Shown here: one piece after another, positions 1 through 10,000 of the stretch
How the letters are laid out: every line of letters starts with the position of its first letter
Position numbering within the stretch: position 1 is the first letter of the stretch
Notes under the pieces: generated by a model
Seen by the model: the letters and a program-made list of their open reading frames with translations, nothing else
What the model was told of the DNA's origin: nothing
Databases searched by the model: none
Position numbers and translations under genes: made by a program
Assembly (NCBI RefSeq): GCF_009451885.1
Contig: NZ_WIAO01000023.1
Location: 1-64,000 of the forward strand
Length of the DNA: 64,000 nt
Direction: 5' to 3'
Source of the DNA: Glycomyces albidus
GTDB lineage: Bacteria; Actinomycetota; Actinomycetes; Mycobacteriales; Micromonosporaceae

Positions 1-1059
1 GGAACCGGTCCGGGCGCGGGCTCCGGGTCCGGCGCGGACGCCGGAGGCGGCACGGCCCCCGGCGGCGGCGACGGCACCGGGGCGGCGAGCGACGGCGACG
101 GCGACGGCGACGCCGGCGAAAGCGAGGGTCCCGCCTCCGGAGGCGGCACCGGCATCGTGCCCCGCACCGGCCCGATCACCGGTCCCGTGGCGCCCGTGCG
201 CGGCGTCGCCCCCATCGACCTGCCGCAGGCGCCGCCCGGCACCGACTTCGCGGCCGCCGAGCGCGCCGGCCGCGCCCGCTCCCGCGCGGGCGGCGGCTAC
301 GGCCCGGGGGACCAGGCGCAGCACTGGCTCAAGTGGAGAGACGGCCGCCGCACCAACCTGGACCCGCGCATCACCAACGACCCCAGATACATGGGCCCGC
401 TCCAGTCGAGCCGGAGCCTGGCCGGGCCCGGCTATCCGCGCCCGGCACCCAACGGCCGGTCGTACGCGACCCCGCACACCTACGCCGACCGCGGCCTCTA
501 CCCGGACTTCGTGCGCCGGGTCCAGTCCAGCGGCTTCTGGCGCGGCATGACCACCGCGCGCGTCCAGCTCGTGGAGGCCGGCCGGCGCACCATGCACGCC
601 ATGACCGGCTCGCGCGGGCCGATGCCGCCCTACATCTTCGGGCCGACCCTCGCCACCGCTGCGGGCAACGTCGGCGTCGGACTCTCGCGCGGCCTCATCG
701 GCGGTGTGGCCGAAGGCGAGACGATGCTGCTCAGCGGCTCGTACTGGGCCTACGTGAACGGTTTCGCCGGGCTGAGCCGCGCCGCCTTCCTCGGCGCCTC
801 CTACCTGCCGGTGGCGGCGGCCGGGTTCGTCGGCGGCGGATTCGTCGGCGGGGCGGTCGGCAACGCGGTCCGCGGCGCCGGCGGCAGCCGCGAGGACGCC
901 ATGGTGGCGGGCTTCGTCGCCGGGGCGGCGACCGGCGCGCTCATCGGCGCGGTCTGCGGGACGGTCCTGCCCGGGGTCGGCAACCTGGCCGGCTACGCCG
1001 TCGGAGCGATCGTCGGCGGCATCGCCGGCGGTATCGGCGGGATCCTCGCCAACTGGTGA
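1..1059 (+). CDS. Glycine-rich protein with C-terminal glycine-zipper membrane segment (5' end outside window)
   Basis: The reading frame is open from the first base, so the gene begins before the window; a GTG at 157 is only an internal candidate start. The visible 352 residues begin with a low-complexity Gly/Ser/Ala/Asp linker that includes a short Asp-Gly repeat. A Pro/Arg/Tyr-rich soluble middle part follows. The last ~85 residues are very rich in Gly, Ala and Val with repeated GxxxG-type spacing (for example AGGIGGIL), like the glycine zippers of pore-forming or membrane-inserting proteins. The Tc-toxin A-like gene starts 39 bp downstream on the same strand, so the two are probably cotranscribed. 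I do not recognise a family. A membrane-active partner or cargo of the toxin is an inference from composition and position only. Confidence 0.75.
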   Translation, partial: GTGPGAGSGSGADAGGGTAPGGGDGTGAASDGDGDGDAGESEGPASGGGTGIVPRTGPITGPVAPVRGVAPIDLPQAPPGTDFAAAERAGRARSRAGGGYGPGDQAQHWLKWRDGRRTNLDPRITNDPRYMGPLQSSRSLAGPGYPRPAPNGRSYATPHTYADRGLYPDFVRRVQSSGFWRGMTTARVQLVEAGRRTMHAMTGSRGPMPPYIFGPTLATAAGNVGVGLSRGLIGGVAEGETMLLSGSYWAYVNGFAGLSRAAFLGASYLPVAAAGFVGGGFVGGAVGNAVRGAGGSREDAMVAGFVAGAATGALIGAVCGTVLPGVGNLAGYAVGAIVGGIAGGIGGILANW

Positions 1060-1098
1060 CCGCGAACAGCGAATCGCAAGGTACAGAAGGGAACGACC

Positions 1099-4000
1099 AT
1101 GAACCAGCCGAAGCGGAGCTTCAGTCCCGAGGCGATTCGCAAGCTCGCGCTGCCCGTCGAGACGGCCGCCGCGCCGCCCCCGCCGCCCGGAGGCCCGGCC
1201 GACACCGACCGGACCATGGCGATCCAGCTCCCCCGCGAGCCCGGGGAGCCGACCGGGAAGGCCGTCGCCGCCCTCCAGGCGTCCCTCGCCGAACTGCGGT
1301 ACCCGGTCGACCCCGCCGAAGCCGGCGCCTCCCGGCTCGGTCCGTCCACCCGGGAGGCGGTGCGCCGCCTCCAGGCCGCGGCCGGGCTCATGCAGACCGG
1401 CGTCGTCACCCCCGAGACCGCAGGGCAGATCAAACGCGAACTGGAGCACCGCTACTTCACCGGCGCCCCGCACCGGGCCGCGAAGATCCAGGGGATGCTC
1501 ACCGCGCTCGGCCACCGCATCGATCCCGACGAGCTCGCGAGCCGCAAGGTCGGCCCGACCACCGCCGCCGCCCTCCAGCAGTTCCGGCAGCACACCAAGA
1601 GCCGCGGCGTCTCCTGGTGGGTCGACGAGGGCCTGGTGCAGCGGCTGCGCGCCGAGGAGCTCCAGGCGCGCCTGGGATCGCGCACCCAGTTCGGCAAGGC
1701 CCAGCGGACCCTCATGCGCGCCGTCAAGATCGCGAAGCTCGACGTCCAGATCGGACAGCACGAGTTGACCGCCCGCCAACCCGGGCCGGGCACGCAGGCC
1801 GCCCTGCGCGCCTTCCAGGCCAAGTACCGGCTCCCCGCCACGGGACGGTTCGACCTCGCCACCATGGACAAGCTCGAATCCGTCGCCGCCTCCGAACCCC
1901 TGCCCGTCAAGCGCCTCAAGCCCGGCCCGGTCCTGGACCTCGCGCCGCTCAAACGGCAGGCGAAGCTCAACATGCGCGGCGGCCACGTCGCCGCCGCCCA
2001 GCAGGCCCTCGCCCACTTCGGCTACACCGTCCCGCTCACCGAGCACGGCGAGGCCCGCTACGGCAAGGCCACCCGGAAAGCCGTGCTGGCCTTCCAATCC
2101 GACAATGGCCTGCCCGCCACCGGGCAGCTCGACGGCCCCACGCTCAAAGCCCTCAACCAGACGATCACCGCCGCCCTCCCGAAACCGCCCGTCCCGCACC
2201 ACCGCCTGCGCGGCTCCGTCCGCGACGAGCTGTGGCGCCCCGTCGAGGGCGCGCAGGTGCGACTGTCCTTCCGCTCCATCGAAGGCGAAGGCGCGCTCAT
2301 CGCCACCCGCGCCACCGGCAAGACCGGCTTCTACGACATCCCCTACGACCCGCCCCGCGACCCGCAGACCGGCGCCGTCGCCAAGCCCCTCCACCTCATC
2401 GTCACCTTCACCGGGCCCGACCAGAGCCCCCTCGGCTCGCGGATCCTGTTCAACCCCACCCCGATCCAGTGGACCAACCAGACCATCGGCGACCGCCCCT
2501 ACCGCGGCCCCTCCCTCTACGAGCGCCAGCGCCCCGCCCTCGACGCCGTGCTCGGCGGCCTCGCCGTCACCGACCTCGTCGAGGACGGCGACCGCAACGA
2601 CATCACGATCGCCGCGATGGAGGCCGGGCTCACCCAGTACGAAGTGATGCTCCTGGTCCTGTCCGTCCGCATCGCCGAGCACGTCGGCGACCCCGCCCTC
2701 GGCGCCTCCCTCTACTTCGGATTCATCGCCCAGGGCCTCCCCGGCTCACTGCCCGAGGAGCTCCTCGCCGCCACCGACGAATGGACCCGGATCGAAGAGC
2801 TCACCGCCGAACTCGCCGCGGGCATCCTCCTGCTCGGCCCCGAGCGGCAGGCCGCCGCGTTCGCCAGCGCCGCCGACGAGAACCTCGTGCCCATCGGCGT
2901 CGTCCGCGACGAGGAAGCGGTCCTGACCGCCCTCGCGCGGCGGTCCGTCGGCGCCGTGCTCGACGCCCCGCCCGTCGGCGGCGACGCCTCCCTCAAGCAC
3001 CTCCTCGACGCCTCCAGACTCGAAGCGCCCCACTACGAGAAGGTCGCCGAGCTGCTCCTGGAGCACGGCGAGACCAGCGAGGGATTCTGGGCCGGCCTCG
3101 CCGGCGCCGCCGCGGACCTCGGCGGCGACGAGGTCGTCGCCGACGTCGCCGCCGCCATCGAGACCGCCGCCATCGCCGGCGGCCACGCCCCGGCCGTCGC
3201 CTTCCTCAAACAGCAGCTCGACGACCCCGGCCGGCCCGAACTCACCACCACCCGCCACCTCGCCACGCTCTCCACCGCCGAATGGGACGACGTGGTCGCC
3301 GCCGCCGGCTTCCCCGACACCGCCCCCGGCGACTCCCCGGCCGAGCAGGCCGCCGCCTACGCCCGCCGGCTCGAGGCCACCGCCGCGGCCCACTACCCGA
3401 CCACCGCGCTCGCCGCCGAACTCGGCCGCACGGATGGCCACGGCCTCGTCCTCGCCGACCAGGCGCTGGCCTTCCTCGACGACCACCCCGACCTCGAACT
3501 CAAGCGCACCGGCCTCGACGCCTACCTCCAGACGCGCGAGCTCGAACTCGATCCGGACCTCCACAGCGAACTGCGCGTCCAGCAGCGCGCCGTGCGCCTC
3601 GCCCCGGACCACAAGGGCGCCGCCGCGCTCCTGCAGGAGCGGCTCCACTCCGCCGCCCAGATCGCCGCACTCGACCGCGCCGAGCTCACCGCGCGGATCG
3701 GCGGCCGCGACGGGGTCGGCCCCGAGACGATCGCGCAGATCCACGCGAACGCCCAGATGTCCTACGCCCACGTCCTGTCGCAGCTCGCCACCTTCCGGTC
3801 CGACCTCGCCCCCGTCCAGTTCCAGGTCTTCGCCGACCAGGCCGTCACCCTCGCCGACGCCACCGGCGTCCTCGGCGACGTCCCCGACCTCGCGCTCCTC
3901 TTCGGCGGCCTCGACTACTGCGAATGCAGCCACTGCGAATCGGTGTACGGCCCCGCCGCGTACCTCGCCGACCTGCTCCGCTTCCTCTCCACCCGGCCCG

Positions 4001-7000
4001 CCAGGCCCGGTGCGCCGCAGACGGTCCTCCAGGTGCTCCAGGCCCGCCGACCCGACATCGACGACCTCCTCCTCAACTGCCCCAACACGAACACGCCGCT
4101 GCCGTACCTCGACCTCGTCAACGAGCTGCTCGAACGCGCCGTCCCCGCCGGCGCCCCCGCCGCCCAGCCCCAGACCACCCGCACCGCGGCCGAGCTGCGC
4201 GCCGTCCCCGAGCACCTCCACGCACCCGCCTACGAGACCGTCAAAGCCGCCCGGTTCCCCCTCCGCGGCGCCTTCAACGCCTGGCAGGAGGAGGCCCGCG
4301 TCATCCTCGCCCACCTCGGCGTCCCCCGGCACGAGCTCATGCGCCTCCTCGGCCCCGACACCCCCGCCGCCCACACCTCCGCCGCAGGGGAGTACTTCGG
4401 ACTGTCCACACTCGACGTCACCCTGGTCGCTGCACCCGCTCCGGCCCCGGCCGACCAGGACCAGATCTGGGGCCTCGACACCACCGACCCCGAAGCCGGC
4501 GTCCTCCCCTTCCTCCAGCACGCCGGCATCGACTACACCGAACTCCTCGCCCTCCTCGACACCGAGTGGATCCACGCCGGCGGCACCATCGGGCTCCAGC
4601 GCCCCGGAGGCACCTGCCGACTCGACGAGCAGACCCTCACCGGCCTCGCCCCCGCCCGCTACGACCGCGTCCACCGCTTCATCCGCCTGTGGCGCCACAC
4701 CGACTGGACCCCCGCCCAGCTCGACCGGCTCCTGCGCGCCCCCGGCCTCGCGAACGGCGTCCTCGACGCCCAGGCCCTGCGCCGCCTCGCCGCGTTCGCC
4801 GAACTCGCCGCCCGCCTGCGACTCACCACTGAACAGGCCCTCGTCCTGTACGCACCCTTGAGCACCGAACCGGGACCCGACGGCGCCCGCTCGCCCTACG
4901 CCGAGCTGTTCGCCAACCCCAACCTCCTCGACCCCGTCGATCCGGCCTTCGCCCTCCCGCTGCCCGGCACCGAGCCCGTGGCGGCGCACCTCCCCGCGCT
5001 GGCCGCGGCCTGGCAGGTCGGCGAGGCCGACCTGGGCCTGCTCCTGGCGCGCACCGGGCCGAACCTCACGGTCGACGACCTGACGACGCCGCTGCGGTAC
5101 GCCACGCTCGCGAACGCGCTGCACCTGCCGGTCGCCGAACTCCTCGCCCTCGTCGACCTCGCCGCGGACGTGCCCGACCCGTTCAGCGAGCCCGCCGCCA
5201 CCGCGCGGCTCGTCGACCGCCACGCCGAGATCAGAGCCACCGGACTCACCGTCGGCGAGGTCGACTGGCTCCTCAACGACCGGCCGGAGTCCCCGCTCGG
5301 CCAGCGGACCGAGGCGATCGCCGAGCAGCTCGACGCGGTGCGCGAGAGCCTGCGGACCACGCCCGCCGACGAGGCGGGCGGCCAGATCGCGGCCACCGTC
5401 GCGGCCACGTTCTCCCTCCCCGACGAACAGGCGGTGACCCTGCTCGACCTGCTGCGACCCGACGAGGCCCTGTGGGAGGTCTTCGCGGACCCCGACTTCA
5501 TGGCCGCGGACGAGCAGGGCGCCTACCTCCACGCGATCACCGAGACGCAGTTCGCCGCCCTCTTCGAAGCCTGGCGGCTGCTCCACAAGGCCGCGCACCT
5601 GGTGCGGCGCATGCGCATCGACGCCCACGACCTGCCGTGGCTGATGGAGCGGGCCGGCGCGTTCGGCTGGCTCCACCCCGGTGCCCTCCCGGTCGCGCTC
5701 GCCCATCCCGGCGTCCCCCTCGGACCGTGGCGGGACCTCGCCGCCTGGCTCAGCCTGCGCCACCGCTACCCCGAACCGGAGGCGACCGGCTGGCCCGAGG
5801 TCTTCGACGCCGCCGCGGCGGGCGACCCGGTCGCGGACGTGCGCGCGTCGGTCGCGGCGCTGACCGGCTGGGATCCGGTCGACCTCGCCGCCCTCGACGG
5901 CGGCGACACCGCCTTCTACGCCGACGTGGACCGCTTGGCGCGCACCCGCGTGGCCGCCGAGGCCCTCCGCCGCCTGGGCGTCCCGGCCGCCGACGCCCTC
6001 CAGTGGGTCGACCGCGACGCGGACGCCGGCGGCGCACAGCGCCTCGCCACCGAGCACCTGCGCCAGACCATGAAGTCCAAGTACGACACCGCGGCCTGGC
6101 TGGCGCTCATGCCCGACCTCCAGGACCCCCTCCGCGAGGCCCGCCGGGACGCCCTCACCGCGTACCTGGTCGAGCGGTCGCTGCGCACCACGCCCGCCCA
6201 CATCACCGTGGACGGCAGGCAGTGGCAGAACCCCGCGCACTGGAAGGACGCCGCCGACCTCCAGCGGTGGTTCCTGCTCGACACCGAGATGACGGCGGTC
6301 CAGCAGACCTCGCGCATCAAGCAGGCCATCGGCGCCGTGCAGCTCTTCGCCCAGCGGTGCCTGCTCAACCTGGAGCAGCCGCTGGTGCGGATCACCGCCG
6401 ACCAGACCGCCGACACCACCGCACTCGACTCCTGGAGCCAGTGGGAGTGGATGAGCGGCTACCGCCTGTGGGAGGCCAACCGGAAGGTCTTCCTCTACCC
6501 CGAGAACTGGATCGAGGCGGAGCTGCGCGACGACAAGACCCCGTTCTTCAAAGAGCTCGAGGACCAGCTCGCGCAAGGGGAGCTGACCGACGCGAACGCG
6601 GAGCGGGCCTACCGCGACTACCTGCGCAAGCTCACCGAGGTCGCGCACATGCAGACCCTCGGGATCTACCACGAGCAGACCGCGGCGGCGAACCGCGTCC
6701 ACGTGGTGGCCCGCTCGGCCGCCCAGCCCTCCCACTTCTACTACCGCACCCTCGACCTCGCCTACGCGGAGTGGACCGGCTGGGAGCGCATCGACGTCGA
6801 CATCGCGTCCGACCAGGTGCAGCCCGTGGTCTACCGGGGCAGGCTGCACCTCTTCTGGCTCCAGTTCGAGGAGAAGACGCAGCAGCCCAAGCGCCAGCCG
6901 CCCGCCCAGGCCTCGGACTCCCCGAAGACCACTTCGGACCCGGCGCGGACCCTGGAGATCGAGCTGTGCTGGACCGAGCGCACCCCGGACGGCTGGACCG

Positions 7001-10000
7001 CGCGCCGCACCGGCGGCGACCGGCTCGTCCACCCGTGGCCCCGGCCGCGCTCCTCGTACACGCTCAAGCCGCGGGCGAGGAACGACCAGCTCTGGCTCGA
7101 CGTCTACCTCTCCACCTCCCCGGAGTTCAACGACGCCCGCTTCTACGACGAGTTCTCCGACTCGCACGAGCGCATGACGAAGCGCGGGCACTCGGTCCTG
7201 TACTGGCCGTGGCACTCCTCCTCGTTCGTGTTCACCGGCGAAGTCATCGACCTGAAGATGAAACCGCTCGTCGGCAACTACACCCGCCGCTCGGACGGGA
7301 CCCTCGTCCTGGCCACCTCGCACTGGCACGTGCAGACGAACTTCGGCGAGCAGGGCCGTGGCATCAAGGCGCTCTTCGCCGACGAGCGCGGCCCGAAGCT
7401 GCGCAAGCCGAACACGATGCGGTTCGCGAACGGCCGCCTCGTCGCCACCGACGCCGCCGTGGAGGTCATGGTCGGCTGGGACGACGTGCGGCCGCTCGTG
7501 TCCAACGCCCGCGTCCCGGCCGAACTCGTCATGACCCCCGGCGCCCGCCAGTACAACGAGGACTCGTCGAGCCCGGTGATCTACCAGGACCGCCAGCGCG
7601 CCTACTGGCTCCGGCGCACGCAGGTCACCGACGTCGTCCCGTTCCAGTACATCGGCAGCGACGGCAGGCGGCGCCTCATCCACGTGCCGCAGACCGTGTT
7701 CGGGCACCGCTGGTACCCGTTCTGGCACCCGTACGCCTCGGACTTCCTTGCGGCCCTGGACACCAAGGGCGTCGAGGGCCTGGTGAACCGCCGGCAGCAG
7801 AGCGTCGCGCCGTCGAGCGCGACGGCCTTCGCCTACGGCCCGCAGCCGGGCAACGCGGTCGACGCGACCGCCGAGGGCGGCGTCGACTTCACCCGCGGCG
7901 GCGCCTACGCGGCCTACAACTGGGAGATCTTCTTCCACGCGCCGATGCTCATCGCCGCGAAGCTCACCGCCGAGCACCGCTTCGAGGAGGCGATGCGCTG
8001 GTACCACCGCATCTTCGACCCGACCAGCACCGACGGGCCCGAAGCGCCGCAACGGTACTGGGTCACCCGCCCGTTCTTCGAGCACGCGGGGGAGGACTAC
8101 CGCCGGCAGCGGATCGAGTCGATCCTGGGGGACATCGGCGACCACCTCGACGAGCTGCGCGCCTGGAAGAACCACCCGTTCTCGCCGCACACCGTGGCCC
8201 GCCACCGCCCGGTCGCCTACCAGAAGGCGATCGTCATGAAGTACCTCGACAACCTCATCGGCTGGGCCGACCAGGAGTTCCGGCGCGACACCCTGGAGTC
8301 GATCAACCAGGCGGTGCTGCTGTACACGCTCGCGGCGGAGCTGCTCGGCCGGCGCCCGGAGAAGGTCCCGCCGCCCGAGCGGGCCGACAAGAGCTACGCG
8401 CAGCTCACCGCCGACGCCGCGCTGGACCCGTTCGGGAACCAGGACGTGGCCGCGGTCCTTGAGGGCTTCGCTCCGCCGCTCGACCTCGCGATCCCCGGCG
8501 AGGACGGCGCGGAGCCGCTGCCGCACCTGCAGGTCAAGTACTTCGGCATCCCGGTGAACGACAAGCTCCTCGGCTACTGGGACACCGTGGCCGACCGCCT
8601 GTTCAAGGTCCGGCACGGCCTGAACATCGAAGGGGTCTTCCGGCGGCTGCCCTTGTTCGAGCCGCCGCTGGACCCGGCGATGCTGGTCAAGGCGGCCGCC
8701 GCGGGCGCGGACCTGTCCAGCGTCCTGGGCCTGTTCTCGGCCACCGACACCCGCTACCGGTTCCCGGTGCTGGCCGCCCGCGCGGTCGAGCTGTGCACCG
8801 AGCTGCGGGCCCTGGGGGAGAAGCTGCTGCGGGTGCTGGAGACCCGCGACGCCGAGGAGCTGGCGCTGCTGCGGGCGAGCCAGGAAGTGGCACTCAACCA
8901 GGCGATCCAGGCCGTGCGCGAACTCCAGGAGGACGAGGCGGTCGCCTCCCGCGAGGCCATGGAGGCCGGCCGGGACGCGCTGAACACCCGCATCGCCTAC
9001 CACGGCTCCGTCCCCCGCATGAACGGCTGGGAGATCGCGGGCGTCGTCATGGAGACCCTGGGACTGGCCGGCAACGCCGTCGGCGCGGTCATGTCGGGCA
9101 TGGCGGGCGGGGCGAACCTCATCCCCGACTTCAGCATCGGCATCGCCGGCTTCGGCGGCTCGCCGTCGGTGAGCATGTCCATCGGCGGGTCGAACATCTC
9201 CGGCTACCTGTCCAACACCGGCGCGATGATCAACGGGTTCGCCGGGATGCTCCACACCGGAGCGTCGATGGCCGCGGCGCAGGGCCGCTTCACCCGCGAG
9301 TTCGAGGACCACCGGTTCAACCGCGACGTGGCCGCCGACGAACTCGCGCAGCTCGAGGCGCAGATCGCGAGCGCCCGGCTCCGGGAGCAGGTCGCCGCCG
9401 CGGAGGCCGCCAACCACCTCCAGGTCATCGCCGACTCCGAGGCCGTCGAGGAGTTCCTGCGCACCAAGTACACCGACGAGCAGCTCTACGACTGGATGCT
9501 CGCACGGGTGTCCACCGTGTACTTCCAGGCGTACCAGATCGCGTTCGACACGGCGATGCTCGCCCAGCAGTCCTACCAGTTCGAGCTGGCCGAGCCGGAC
9601 GCGTCGTTCATCCAGTTCGGGTACTGGGACTCGCTGCGCAAGGGCCTCCTGGCGCCCGAGCGGCTCACCAACGACATCCGCCGCATGGAGTCGTCCTATC
9701 TCGAGAAGAACCAGCGGAACCTGGAGATCACCAAGCACGTCTCGCTCGCCCAGGTCGACCCGCTGGCCCTGCTCGCGCTCAAGCTGACGGGGCAGGCGGC
9801 GATCCAGTTGCCGGAGTGGCTGTTCGACCTGGACTACCCCGGCCACTTCCGGCGCCGCCTCAAGTCGGTGGCGCTCTCGATCCCGTGCGTGGTCGGCCCG
9901 TACACGTCGGTGAACTGCACGCTCGCGGTGACCAACAACGGGGTGCGGCTCACGGACGCGCTCGGGGGCGGCTACGGCGACCCGCTCGCCGGCGGCGACC

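Noticed and set aside
333..4832. A 1,499-residue open frame in another frame of the toxin gene, and a 2,608-residue one on the opposite strand (2746-10572)
   Set aside because: Their products are Arg/Pro- or Gly/Val-repetitive with no domains. They arise from extreme GC bias over a real gene with recognisable domains.
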